Shown piece by piece: positions 1-11,387 of a stretch of 64,000 nucleotides of DNA. A program made the translations under genes and the position numbers. The notes under the pieces are model-generated. The model saw nothing but the letters and a program-made list of their open reading frames with translations. It was not told the DNA's origin and ran no database searches. This stretch comes from Eutypella sp. D-1 (Eukaryota > Ascomycota > Sordariomycetes > Xylariales > Diatrypaceae), in contig JAJTTP010000020.1 of NCBI GenBank assembly GCA_023313575.1, forward strand, positions 124,001 to 188,000, written 5' to 3'. The stretch's first letter is position 1; every line of letters starts with the position of its first letter.

Positions 1-228
1 CCCCCTCCCCCCTTTTCGGTGAGGGCAAGCGATTTGAACACAGCGCTAACACCATCGCATAGATACCACGGAAGCGGAAGTGGAAGTGGAGGCGACGGTG
101 GTCTGGACTGGGCGCGGATGCAGGAGCTCGATCGGCAGTGCGACAAGGTCGCGTTCCCGGAGGACGAGGGCTTCACCACGTTCTCGAGCACCAGCATTCA
201 TGTGCGCAGAGCTGTGGGTAGCGTCTGA
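1..228 (+). CDS. C-terminal part of an unidentified gene, cut by the left edge
   Basis: A probable last exon runs from 63 to a TGA at 226-228. A plausible intron precedes it at 19-62 (GTGAGG donor, GCTAAC branch point, CATAG acceptor; 44 bp). The exon is GC-rich with strong third-position bias, unlike the DNA after the stop. It encodes a Gly/Ser-rich stretch (GSGSGSGGDGG) followed by an acidic segment LDWARMQELDRQCDKVAF. I do not recognise the family. The upstream exons lie outside the window, so length and function cannot be given. Confidence 0.45.
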   Translation, partial: PPPPFSVRASDLNTALTPSHRYHGSGSGSGGDGGLDWARMQELDRQCDKVAFPEDEGFTTFSSTSIHVRRAVGSV

Positions 229-1350
229 GGCAACGCCCCTCCCCTCACAAAAATCACCCGCGCTTCGAGGTCCGCCGCCCACGCCCACACTTCGTTACGA
301 TGATGCATCGCATCGCGTCGCGTCGCGTCGGACCATCATCCTTCAATGAAGGAATCCCAATCTGCTCCTCCGGAATTAGGGTAGGGACTTCGGAATCCCC
401 CATTACTACTTACCACCATTTCCCTAGCGAGTCCGGGGGTGGAGAGGTTAAACTCGGCCCCTGAAGGACCCCGGAAGGGATCACTCTGTGACATGGCTAC
501 GGACAGACACCTGTCAGGCGATTCGCGGAGGCATGCGCGCGATCGTAAGCTGCTGCTGCTGCTAACCACCCTCATCACTGATCCCCATCAAACCCACAAC
601 GTCAGATGTAAACGGTCTGAGGACCCCCCCCCCCACCCCCCCACCTCCCCACGTTCGAGACCCACCAATCGCTATACTCCAGGTCTCCATCCTTGGAGAA
701 GATGTCTATTGGGAAGCATGGGTGTGCGAACCTGCCACGATTCGGCCTACGAAGAAGATCGACGTCCTATTTCCCCTCTCGCCGCCAGGAAATCCTCGCG
801 CTTCTGATATAGGCATCTTCGTCGATTGTCTCCATTACGGTCGCTCAGGTGACGTGGTAAAGACCTGTCTAGGTTGTAAAGGCTGTACTTCCCAACTCTA
901 CAAGTCTGCACATGGATACTACACTGTCCACGGCATATGTCGGACTGACATCGCACTATATCAGTAGTCGGTGATGCTTAGTTCGCAAGAAGGCCAATTT
1001 ACGATTCACACATCATGTAACCTCATATGAGTCACCTGGCAGAGTTTACAGAACACGAATGTATACAAGCTATCTAGCTACCCTCCATAGCAGTCTTAGC
1101 AGGAGACCATTGTTACCGTGCAAAATGTACCGGGCCTAGTGTCCATAGGGCATAGCATGATTCCAACATGATTCCAGTGACCATTATCCTAGCTACCAAG
1201 CTCGTCGTATGCCAGAGTCAACTAGTAGGATTTCATCAGTAGAGGGTAGGGGAAAAGCTAAGCCAGATAGTCTGGCTGTCAAGTGAATTTTGGATATCTA
1301 GAAGTCCGCAGTCTCGAAAATGGGAAGCCGGGCGATTGACATATCCGGAA
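229..1350. other. Intergenic, no gene seen
   Basis: The 1.1 kb between the truncated left-edge gene and the 3' end of the helicase holds short open frames without splice support or recognisable domains. A C-rich tract lies at about 626-645. It probably contains the 3' ends of both convergent neighbours. Confidence 0.6.
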
Positions 1351-4300
1351 TTAGAGGTCTATGAGAGGCTCATAGTCATCTTCTTCCTTCGCGCCGCCAT
1401 TTCCCTCGAGTCGTAGAGCGGCCATGCGGTCCCGGATTCCTGAGGGATACTGCGGTACTATACTCTCTGGGGAGTACGGGCGTGGTGGAGAGTGAGTGGT
1501 AAAATGCGGAATGTCCTCGTCAAGCAGCGAGAAAGGTCCCCCGATGGAGTAATTCCGAATGCCACTGTCGTGATCCGAGCCCTGACCAAGATGTAGAGAG
1601 GTATCATGGAGTACGGAAACCTCTGGGGACACCGTAGCAGCCTCCAATTGGCTATGGGAATGAGTGGAAGGTAATTCTCTACTCGTTCCTGAATGCGCTA
1701 AAGGCATCGAGGTCTGGCCATTGTTATCTGGAGATGTCTTAGGAAAACCTTCGACCTCGGATATGTTACGTGTTGGAACCTGAGGCTTACCAGGCGACGA
1801 CGTTGACTTGATGCTTTCGCCGACCACGCGTTCGCCAAAGTCAGTCAGAGTCACAGGCCGGTAGATCTCTTGAACAATGACGTCTCCGTCCTTGAGTACT
1901 TTCGAAGAAGATTCGTCAGGTAAGTTAATGAGACTCGGGCGCCCCTCCACAGGCTGCGGCCTATCTCTCTTGGCCTTTGCGTCTTCTACTCGAGGGTTCC
2001 AAGAAGGCCAATTTGTAGAGCCTGCAACCATCATCCCACCAATATGTGGGGGCTGATAGCCGCCTGGAGCTCCCCGTCTACGTCGATTGTGGTCGCCAGG
2101 AGTGACTTCTTTCTTGAACTCATCGTGTGGATAAGCTCCTGTGAATTCGGGGCAATCGCAGGTGCACTTCTTGCCGCATATGTGTTGGCATCGATGGCCG
2201 CAGCGAAGGACGCGTGTGCATGGCTGTTGGCACATGAGAAGCTCATGGTCCATCCTGTATTGATCAGGGGTTAGCATACTGGCTTCGTCGAGACGATTTA
2301 CTGTTGAAGGTAGTTTGAAGTAGAAGAAGTTCGGATGCTCAGTTAAACTACGCAAGTGGGGGAACCATGGCGCCAAAGAGAGACTTAGGAACTTACGGAT
2401 GACATCTGCGCTCGCAAATATGTCCACAGGATAATTTTTCCTGGCAGGGCTGGTCACACCCGCCGTGATTCATCACCCAGTCTTCGGGGTGAGAGACATG
2501 AACAGTTTTCCCATGCTTCTGGCATGTAATGGGCAAGCGGCTGTCTTCGCCTAGACGGCCCTGGGCCTTGAAGGCCCTGTTAACCTTACCCCACATCTGT
2601 CTGGATTCAGGGCTGGCGTCGAGTAGGTTTCTCATATTGCCAAAGATATAGAAGCCGCGCCGTGCTCGGCTGATGGAGACCACGCCGCGATTCTGGTCCG
2701 CTAAGAAGCCAACGTTGGGTTGTTTGTTGGTGTCGTTACTGCGTACAAGAGACAATATGATGATGTCATTCTCCTCACCCTGATACGAGTCTACTGTGTA
2801 GACGTTGGTGAAGGGCCTAGCGCAAAAGAGTTTTCTTCTTCCTTCAGCAAGAATCTTCTTGCGTTGGCCTCTATAAAACGTTAGTATAGTGACCTGGGAA
2901 TCATGGATCCCGTTCATACGCAGGTAGTGAACGAAACCCATAATCATCTCAGCTTCCAGGATATTGAACTTGCTCATATCCTCGTCGCTGGCTTCGCTCC
3001 AGGTGTGGTGGAAGAAGTACGACTCGGCGGCCATGCCGGGAATCGGGGGGCGGGAGCTTGGGTTCTTCACTACAGGGTGATCCTGCAAGCGGGGATAGAA
3101 CTCGTTGAGTACCATTCGTAGACTAGGAATCATGCGGCGCTGCATGTTGAGCATTGTGTAAGGCATTTCCAGTTTAACAAGCCTCTCGAAAAGGGATACC
3201 CGCAAGTTGTACGGCTCCTCTCCAAGCCCTCGCGTGTCGCAGTGTGGCACCAGCTGTTGGTGATCACCAACAAGGATGAGCTGCTGGAGAGTGGGGTATA
3301 TGGCAGAGATGATATTGGCTTCACGAGTTTCGGCCGCCTCTTCGACGAGCATGGTTCGGGGCTGCAGAGCGGCTAGAAGACCACGATATTTGGTGAGACC
3401 AGTTGTAGTGCATCCGATGACTTCCACCTGAGCATTTCTGATTATATGCATATCCTTGTACCAGCGGCTGATCTTCAGATTGTCAGTGATGCGCTTGCTG
3501 TCGGCAATTACCTGACGAAGCTCTGTGGCGCGCCGCTCCAGCAGCTGTGCTTGCCAAGCTCGATAGACGGCACCTCGAAATTTGGTATCGATTGACCACA
3601 GGTTCGGACGCTTCATCTCCTTGCGGATTCTGAAATCATTGCTTAGGAATCCCTGGCCAGTCTGGCCGGTCCAGGTATGACTGATGGGAACCCAGGTCCC
3701 TCTGATCGCAAAGTTTTCGGCCTCTTCATCAGCGTGATCTTCGAGCTCCATGCCATACTCTTTGGCGTCTTCCATTTCGTCCCAGAGCCCTTCTTCTCCG
3801 TTATCTTCATCTTCCGCCGTGAAGTTGAATTCTTTGTAAACTGCAGGAGGTTTTCTGATGAGCTGCTCTGGTCCTAGCCACTGTGCGATAATTCCGACGG
3901 GAAAGTCAGGCGGCAGAGTATTCACCCATCCGTCATCGACTGCCAAGGAGTCGTACTGCTCCTGAGTGATGATGGCGGCTTCGAGAAGTTGATCTGGGTC
4001 AAGTACCCCCTCCGGACAGACTTGTTCAATAATGCTCTGCAGAGACGCAACATTCTTCCGTTGAGCACCCTCGGAGTTCCTGAAGTTGCGATCGCAGATC
4101 CTCTGAATCGCCTTCTGGAATGTTCGTCGACGAAGATTGTACAGACTGAACTCCTTCATATGCTCGTTCCGGGTCCGGCCACCGAGGCGTACGATTTGGT
4201 ATCCCCGTTCAGTTAACTGCATCAGGATCTGGTCTACTGCATGATTGGTCTGCGCGGCCACGATGACAGGACTACTTCCCCGCTGCTGGCTTTGTAGTAA

Positions 4301-5514
4301 GATATCAAGCGATTGAACGGATGTGAAGGTCTTGCCCGTTCCCGGAGGCCCTTGGATAATGGACAGCTCCTTAGTGAGGATGCGGTGTACGGCCGTAAGT
4401 TGTGAGTTGTCGAGATTGGTGTATCTCGAAAGCCGATCATCGATACCGCCCAGAACAGGATATTGAACGAGATTGTCTTTGACCTCCTTCATCTTCTGTA
4501 AAGCCTCGGTTCTGCTGATGGAATCCATGCCTGGGACGTGATGGACTAAGCTGGCAAGATTCATCTCCGGGGCTTGAACGACAAAGTCGGCATTTGAATC
4601 GCATCTATCGGCTTGGACCTGCAGCGGTGATTAGTGAAAGGTTATCTCTTTTAGAGCCGTCGCCGTATGCTTACCAAGTACTTGTCCAGAGGCGAGTTCT
4701 CCTCTGCCGCCAGTTGCAGTCCAACCATAGTGTGACGGGTGGACTCAAAGTATCCAACCCTGCTCTCTATCATGATGAGCTCCAAAGAAGGGTCTACGAC
4801 CGTGTCGTCAGGGTTGGCCCAGAATATCTGAATGGTAGGTGGGCTCTGATCGAGCCCACCCCGAATGACAAAGTCGGCGATGACAGCAGGGATGCATATC
4901 GTACGAAACTTGTCTTTGGCCGTCGACAAGGCTACGAGCGTGCCAGTAGTAAGACGACGGGTCTGAGTCCACCGAATCCTCTTTCCGGCACGCTCGGTAG
5001 AGAAGCTGACCCGGCACATAGGTCCTATGCGAGTCATGAGGTATCCTTGGACGAACACCTTGGTATAGACACATGTATCCCTATCATCTTCCATCGCCGG
5101 GTTGCTTTTGTACTTGGATATGGAATATCGAAGCATCGTTATCGACTCTTCTCGTTGAAGTCGATAGTGGGTCTCCAGATAGAGAGCCTTGTCTTGCCAA
5201 GGGGCTTCGACTGTGTTGGGCAGAAGCACCGAGTTAATCTTCGCAACCTGCGCCGGATCGTCCCAGTCCGGGTTCAACTCCTCGGACGTGGGGATTTGAG
5301 CGAGGCATTGCCACTCCTGGGCCGGTCTGTCCAGCCCAGAACGGCTTTGGGGCTCGAATTTGATGTGATCCTTTATTGTCTCGAGTTGGGCCTGGAGGAG
5401 CAACATGGAAAAGAAACTTTTAGCTCTCTGTTCGGCCTTCTCTAAGTTCAGTATTGGATTACTTACCAGAGCCGGATCGGCTTCCAGCGGCCCTGGACTA
5501 TCGCAGTCCGCCAT
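1351..5514 (-). CDS. NFX1-type zinc-finger-containing SF1 RNA helicase (ZNFX1/Hrr1-like), 1,321 aa
   Basis: Three exons: 5514-4675, 4618-2397 and 2254-1351. The introns are 4619-4674 (GTAAGC...CAG, branch CTAAT) and 2255-2396 (GTAAGT...ACAG, branch GCTAAC), and the joined frame is open for 1,322 codons. The N-terminal domain has the LxTHYxLxREE signature of NFX1-type helicases. Walker A (GPPGTGKT) is near residues 370-377, a DExx-box variant VEEAAE near 704, and the motif V/VI region DSYQGEE near 888. CGHxC-type zinc knuckles follow at about 1000-1050 and straddle intron 2. The last 250 residues are low-complexity and Ser/Pro-rich. In fission yeast the homologue Hrr1 works with Argonaute and RNA-dependent RNA polymerase in RNAi-directed heterochromatin, and ZNFX1 acts in small-RNA pathways. 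That role here is inferred from the family. The gene looks intact and housekeeping-like. Confidence 0.93.
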
Positions 5515-6166
5515 AATGGAGATGAATTGCTCCTCTTATTATAGTCGCGTCAGTTCTTGATGACTTGGTGGGGGTAGGTGATGGTAGGGATGGACCTGCA
5601 CGAGAGGAATTGATGGGGAGTTTAGGTTGGAGAGGTCAATCGGGTGAGTACAGAAAGTGCGCTGCAGAAGTACTATCACACAGGGATGATATATACTTTG
5701 GAGACTGAGGAGGGGGTCAATAATTATTTAGAGATAGAATTAGTGATGGTGACGATGGAGATGGTGGTGGTGGCGACTGTAGTTCTGGTAACTTAGAAGC
5801 GGGGTGTCTAGGTATGATGGATGTGATGAAGGTGAGGGAGTAACCAAGGCTGAATGAATGAACCTGAATGAACCTGGATGAATAGTCGTATAGTGCCTTC
5901 CTAATCTACAAGCAGAAACTGTATGTCATGTAGGATGGATGTTTGGCAAACACGGTGTTGGGTCGCGTTGATTAGGGAATCCAAAACAAACAGAGCAGGA
6001 CGTGTGTGGATGTAGAGGTAGAGGTATGTACTGGGGTCGCCGACGTGGTCTAGATGAGGAATAGTGGGGATAATACAACTCGGGGTGATTGCCTTGACAC
6101 TATCAAAGGCGGGAATGGCTTCACAGTCGCAGATGGCTGGAAAAGCGAGTATGGATGGAGTGGGTA

Positions 6167-6250
6167 GGGAGAGAGGGAGAGAGGGAGAGAGGGAGAGAGG
6201 GAGAGAGGGAGAGAGGGAGAGAGGGAGAGAGGGAGAGAGGGAGAGAGGGA
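6167..6250. repeat. (GGGAGAGA)n microsatellite
   Basis: About ten perfect 8-bp GGGAGAGA units, purine-only on the plus strand. Such mirror-repeat tracts can adopt triplex DNA. The artefactual open frames through it are repetitive (SLPLSLSP on one strand, ERERGREG on the other). Confidence 0.95.
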
Positions 6251-6449
6251 AAAGATTGGGTAGGTGTATCTGGGGAAACAAGGAAAGAGGTTGAGTAGAA
6301 GTGACCTGTGTGGATAGATTAGACCTCGGGAATGATGAACCTAGCGTATATGATCTACCTAGTACCATATAAGTAGATGGGTACATATATAGGTACCTAC
6401 CTATGGAGGTAGCTACCTGGGTAGGTACCTATCATGGAAGAGTGTAGAT

Positions 6450-6464
6450 GGGGGGGGGGGGGGG
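6450..6464. repeat. Poly-G tract
   Basis: Fifteen consecutive G. Similar homopolymer tracts occur at about 47,103-47,117 (C), 50,801-50,816 (A) and 63,510-63,521 (G). Confidence 0.95.
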
Positions 6465-8758
6465 TAGTAACTGGGAAAGTGGGCTGTTGCTTGTTGGATA
6501 GATGCCTGAAATTTGGCACTGTTGGGCTAGGCAGCTGTCTGAGGTTTGCAGAAATGCAGGCTAATACTTGTGGAAGGTGATGGCCCAGGTAATGCCCAGG
6601 TGGTGTTTGGGGTGAACTTCTCCTCCGCTTCCTTATGTCGATGCCTCCTCAGAAGGAAACAAACAACTCGGCTCAAGGCTACCCAAGGTGCGAGGCAGGG
6701 GATCCAGTTCGGGCAAACGGTGTATGTGCAGTGGGGAGAAGTAGGAAATCAAGATCTTTCCATCACCATACATGCCAATGTTTGGGGATGGTAGGGAATG
6801 GAATGGCAAGATGAGGGAATCAAGAGGGACTGGGCTGGTAACTCACTTCAGTGTCCTAGAATGGGAGAGTGGCGGTGGAAACTTTGGCGGTCGATCTCCC
6901 TGCGAGTTGATTGTTAGCAGCAGTTTGCTTAATACAGTGCCCAGTTGAAAATACAAACAGGATAGGAAACAGATTGCCCGGATGGGTGGGAAAATTCACC
7001 ACCAGAGGAGATCGAGAGATGTGTGGTTTGCAAGTAGGAAGAATGCTGTGATAGGAGGATGAGAAGAGGATTACGAGAAATCAAAGTCTGGCATAGGTGT
7101 TCCGGTGGCATTCTTACGTTATGTAGATGAAGAAGTAATTGAAGAAGATGATGATGATGTTCTGGTGTTTTGGTGTAAACAAGACACGTACCTGGTATCT
7201 GAAAAAGAACTCTGGTCAAAATGAATGACCACAATGAATTGGGATGCTCCGCCTGACCTGGTGGAAGAAGCCGGAAGACTTTGGGGGAGGCGGAGAATCT
7301 CTGCACTTGAACAGTCCAATCAGGCGCTCCTCTATAATAACAACAATGACATCATTCTCAAACTCATGACATCGCCATACTCAGAGCTAGAAAGTGCTAC
7401 CTTATGTAAATAGCCTCTAGGTAGGAATGTTTTGCTGTTAGGTACTTCTCTATAAGTAACCAGACCTTCACCTCCTTACCTAAGTATGTACTTTGTGTAC
7501 GTGCTTAGTCGCATATAGATTTACCTACTCCTACTAGGTAGTGTGAGGAATCAAGAAGCTCCAAGGAGTGCCGGTGTAGCACCTGTGAGCCCAAGAGCTA
7601 TCAGGTTAAGCTACGAGGCACCCATGGTATTCCAGAGTCACATTGGGTACTCCCATGGAGCTTGATATATAGACGGCATGCTCACCCAGGCACCATAGAT
7701 AGTCGCCTATGACCTGTGGAAAACGCATTACAGTCTAAACAAGTGCCTGACACCATTATCAGACTACTGTTGTTATAAAAGGGCGTGTGAGGCACACAAT
7801 CCTCCCTCCGTGCTACGAGGTTGTATTCTTCTTGCTATTTGTGAATAAAGGTTGAACGAAGACAAGGGATGATGCTCCTATAATACCACGCATCTTTGGG
7901 GGCACCTTGAAAGGACTTTTATCTCCCGTCAGAAGCCCAATCCAGGACTAGGAAATACGACAAACCATTGCGAGCATCATAAAAGGTCATGCCTGGATCT
8001 ATGCCACCCGCTTCTCTCCGGATGGCATTACAAAGAGTAAACTCCAGGCCAGGCTTCCATATATTGGCTTGAATGCTAGGTTGGCAGCATTACACAAGAG
8101 TTAGTTTTCACCCAGCCGCAGCTACTGGGGGGTTTGATGAGTGGCAGGGAGCCAGCTTATAACTTCGACACACATGTAGAGGTAACTGGCGAAGCCATAT
8201 TCATACGCTATGTCTAGTGGTTATCTGACAGGAGCCCAGCTCACAACTACAGTACGATATAAGTGCTTTATGTATATTAGACTTGATTTCCTCTTGGTAG
8301 GTTTATAGGGAGAAATCTATTAAATCTTGGACTCGTCACGACGTAAGTGGTGGCATTGCTCCAAGTACGACGAAGCTCCCGAATACGTAGTTGAACCCCT
8401 TATAATAGATCTAGTAGAGTAAGGGGCTAGGCAGCTGTATACTAAAGCACTTGGGATAGTGGCGAGGATCGATGAGGCTAAGCGACAAATAGAGACACAC
8501 TCAAGAAGTAGTAATTGCAACAACAAGGGCTGACGATCACTGAGCAGGCGGTTCAAGAGACACCCATATCACATGTCTGATACTTATAACCACCTAACAA
8601 GGCTGTGATCCACATTGCTACCTCCTTGACATCGACTTATGAACCCAACGACACGATCTGTACGATTTGATCGACTTGACCTGACCTGCCATTGCCTCAA
8701 ATCCACTCCCTCCCCTATATCTCCATGCCAAGCTACTGATCACATATAAGCAGCCAAC

Positions 8759-9198
8759 CTATTCCCCTTCCTCTTCGACGATCCGGAGAGCGGCAGGGCT
8801 ATACTGACGCTTCTCAGTGGTCTCTTCCTCCAAGAGCCTCAACGCAGAGGGACTATACTGGCGTTTCTCGCCGGCCGCCTCCTCCTCGGCGATCCTGAGC
8901 GCTGCGGGACTATATTGGCGCTTCCCAACAGTGTCCTCTTCCTGCTGCTCCGCGATCCTCAGCGCTGCGGGACTGTACTGCCGTTTCTCGTTGGCGTCGT
9001 CCTCGGCAATCCGCAGTGCTGCGGGGCTGTACTGACGCTTGCTTGCGGCGTTGGCATTCTAACAGATGATATTAAGTTAGTTTACCCAGCTCTGAGTTCT
9101 GAGCCGATCCAATCCGATAGGATCCGCTCTCTTACCTCGATGGGGGCAGCCAGGACGCTGGCCGCTAGTGCGGTGAGAGCTACGATCGAGACGCGCAT
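8759..9198 (-). CDS. Kexin-processed repeat precursor peptide (putative dikaritin-type RiPP precursor), 120 aa
   Basis: Two exons: 9198-9136 (21 codons) and 9058-8759. The intron 9059-9135 (GTAAGA...GTTAG) is phase 0. Exon 1 is a textbook signal peptide (MRVSIVALTALAASVLAAPIE). Exon 2 encodes five tandem copies of KRQYSP(A/S)ALR(I/L)(A/L/V)E, separated by acidic spacers of 4-9 residues. KR is the recognition site of the Golgi protease Kex2, so the product should be cut into five nearly identical Tyr-containing peptides. The signal peptide, KR-bounded near-identical repeats and acidic spacers match UstA, PhomA and other dikaritin precursors, whose Tyr is cross-linked by UstY-type oxidases; such an oxidase is the divergent neighbour. 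A TATA-like GATATAAG lies about 105 bp upstream of the ATG (9303-9310). An alpha-pheromone precursor is unlikely because the repeats lack Trp and Cys. The core boundaries and any cross-link are inference; the gene model is solid. Confidence 0.88.
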
Positions 9199-10267
9199 TA
9201 TGAGTGCAAGGCTAAAAGTGACTGACTGATTTGGACGGGCGAGTTTGAATGTGATGTCTCGATTACGATGGTAGTCAGTGGATGGGAGAATCACCGCTAC
9301 TTCTTATATCCCAGTACCAGTCCCTATCCGCTTGGCACGACTATAGGACTCCCGGTCGGAGAATATAGAATGAGGGGAAGCTTATTCCGACGTATCCGTT
9401 CGAGACCCTGCTTGTTGATCCTTCGAGCTGCCACTATCTCCAACTCTGGACCTGTCAGTCTGGACTAGGCTCGGATCCTTCCCGTCGATCACGTTCCTTC
9501 ACCCCATCATGGCGTAGTATCTAGTATATGGCATTGCCACTGGTTAGTCGCGGGTTCTATCTACCATCGACTGACTTAGGCTCGCTTCGCAGATCGAGGA
9601 TCAATCGGCAACTGTCTACCTTGTTCTAAGCGACATCACCATGATCATCATGCAGCTCTGCGGGTTTGTTTGCTCATCCTGTCGCTTACTCTCGTGCCTG
9701 CATGCATACCATCACGCAAGCCACTACATCAGCACTACTTACCGCTGGATTCTGGTTTGCGCGCCCTATCAAGATCGGGATCTTGCGAATGAAACCCCGC
9801 GCTACTACATTTCAGTCCTACCAGTGATCCTGTCGCAGTCTGCATCTGATAATTGCTATATACCCCTGCTTGGCAGGGTATTTGCTCCGGCGACCCACAC
9901 GCTCACTAGTAATACTTCGGCAATCATCATACAACACCAAACATATACCCATCATCCTGCCTATCTACTGCCAGTATTAGTTCAATTTGATGGGCTAGGG
10001 CTGAGATGACTGCAGTGGAGGACACGGTAGCTGCAGCTTGGCGAGTTTCCCCTCTTCGTGTGGAATGGAGGAACGAAAAGCGGGATTCACTACCCGGCCA
10101 AGAGAATGGCCTCATGAGTTACGTGCTCATGACCACCCATCTCCTCACCCGATAGCTACGTGGACCATGCCAACTGAGGATTCCTGCTGCTGTCTCTGTT
10201 CTTCTAGATGCTCGCCCTTTTCCCCCCGAGCTCTTCAGTTTCCGTACTTGCGTGATCTCCTGGAACA
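9199..10267. promoter_or_regulatory. Shared divergent promoter of the precursor and the UstY gene
   Basis: This 1.07 kb separates two genes transcribed away from each other, an arrangement that allows co-regulation. On the minus strand GATATAAG (9303-9310) is a good TATA box for the precursor. No equally clear TATA box is seen for the oxidase. A CCGGTCGG motif near 9352-9359 resembles paired CGG half-sites of Zn2Cys6 regulators, but this is only suggestive. An open frame at 9641-10009 has no coding signature. Confidence 0.5.
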
Positions 10268-11375
10268 ATGGCTTTCTTACAAGTCATGCGGTCGAAACAC
10301 ACCTCCGTAACCTCAGAGGCTGGCGATGATGTCGAGTCTTTGTTGCCTACTTTAAACTCACGAGAGTTGGGGGATCGGCAGAGCAAAGAGGACATTTCGG
10401 GGCTCCATGCCAAGCGAACCCGTTGGTTATGCACCTCCAGTTGCGGTCTCATACTCTTGACGGCCTTCAACATCATTCTGTTCATGAGTACACTGATCGG
10501 GTTCCCCGCAAGCTCCCAGCTCAATCGAGACCTACGACGCACGTCCACATACAGTTCAGAGACACCCGTTCATCCTATGCTGAGTTAGACAAAACTAATA
10601 TCACTACAGGCCCTATTCACGACAAATTCGACTTGGAACTACAGTCCAGAACAATCCAGGGCACCTTGTTTCCGTCGAAAGATGGAGCATCCATCGCACG
10701 TGAAATGCCAAACGCAGCCGCGGACGAGGTCTGGGAGGAATGGGAACTGACCCGCTTTCTGCCTCTGACGGAGGCAAACATTGTGAAGATGGGAAAAGAC
10801 CCGTCCACCGTTCCAAAGCTTGATGACAAACAGTGGGGCTTGGGCGACAATGCGTACATCGGCGCCTTCGACGTGTCCCATCAGATCCATTGCCTGAACT
10901 CGCTCCGGCGCATCATCTACCGGAGCTACTACAATGAGACGATGCCCAACCCCGAGTCTATGGGCTTACCTGAGATCCACGTCAACCACTGCATCGACAT
11001 CCTGTTGCAGGCGATCCAATGCAGCGGCAATGTGAACCTCATGACGTACCATTGGGTAGTGGGCCAGGAGTACCCACAACCCGACATGTAGGTGAAGACG
11101 GATGATGAACCGAACAGACTTGGCATCTTAGGCGCAGAGCATGCTGACCACGCCGACCTAGGTCTATCAATCGGCAGTGTATCAACTTCGACAAGCTGAC
11201 GGCTTGGCGGAAGGAAAATGCGCTCGATCCAGACAAGTACCTCAGGACGATGAAGAAGTCGTTACACCATGGAGTGAAAGAGAGACACCAGAGCGATGCA
11301 TACTATGAGTACTTTCGCGAGGAGAATCCAAATCACGTCAATGGCGCCAACCCGGGGGAAGATTTCAACCTGTAG
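10268..11375 (+). CDS. UstYa-family (DUF3328) oxidase, 325 aa
   Basis: Three exons: 10268-10553, 10610-11087 and 11162-11375. The introns are 10554-10609 (GTTCAG...ACAG, branch CTAAT) and 11088-11161 (GTAGGT...CTAG, branch CTGAC); the spliced frame is 326 codons. A single membrane helix at about residues 55-80 follows a cytosolic N-terminus. The DUF3328 domain has the two diagnostic motifs HQIHC (186-190) and HVNHC (219-223), a YSP start after the first intron, and a PDMSINRQC C-terminal motif across the second. UstYa proteins act in the secretory pathway on Kex2-released peptides and catalyse oxidative macrocyclisation at Tyr; the histidine motifs are needed for activity in characterised members. 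The neighbouring precursor offers Tyr in every repeat, so this is its likely modifying enzyme (inference). A copia LTR begins 12 bp after the stop codon, so the transcript must end inside transposon DNA. The coding sequence shows no RIP damage. Confidence 0.92.
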
Positions 11376-11387
11376 CTCTTGTATCAA

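Larger units (their letters stand above)
5515..8758. other. Gene-poor 3.2 kb with simple repeats
   Basis: This is the helicase 5' region followed by low-complexity DNA: a GATG/GGTG-rich part (5740-5850), a purine microsatellite (6167-6250), clustered TAGGTACCTA motifs (6380-6430) and a poly-G run (6450-6464). None of the open frames has a recognisable domain or matching splice sites. Around 7760-7860 a TATAAAAG followed about 60 bp later by AATAAAGG has the layout of an old LTR promoter and polyadenylation region, but no paired repeat or target duplication was found. Confidence 0.6.

Noticed and set aside
5455..5485. Possible additional intron near the helicase N-terminus (GTAAGTAATCC)
   Set aside because: The only nearby acceptors would give an intron of 25-40 bp, below the usual fungal minimum, and the frame reads through without a stop.
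6064..6294. Open frames crossing the purine microsatellite
   Set aside because: Reading of (GGGAGAGA)n in any frame is open; no other coding signal.
8759..9198. Alternative reading of the repeat precursor as an alpha-type mating pheromone
   Set aside because: Fungal alpha-pheromone repeats of this group contain Trp and Cys (WCxxxGxxC); these repeats have neither and sit next to a UstY gene.
9641..10009. 122-aa open frame in the precursor/oxidase promoter
   Set aside because: No codon bias or domain; Tyr/His/Cys-rich composition typical of random intergenic DNA.
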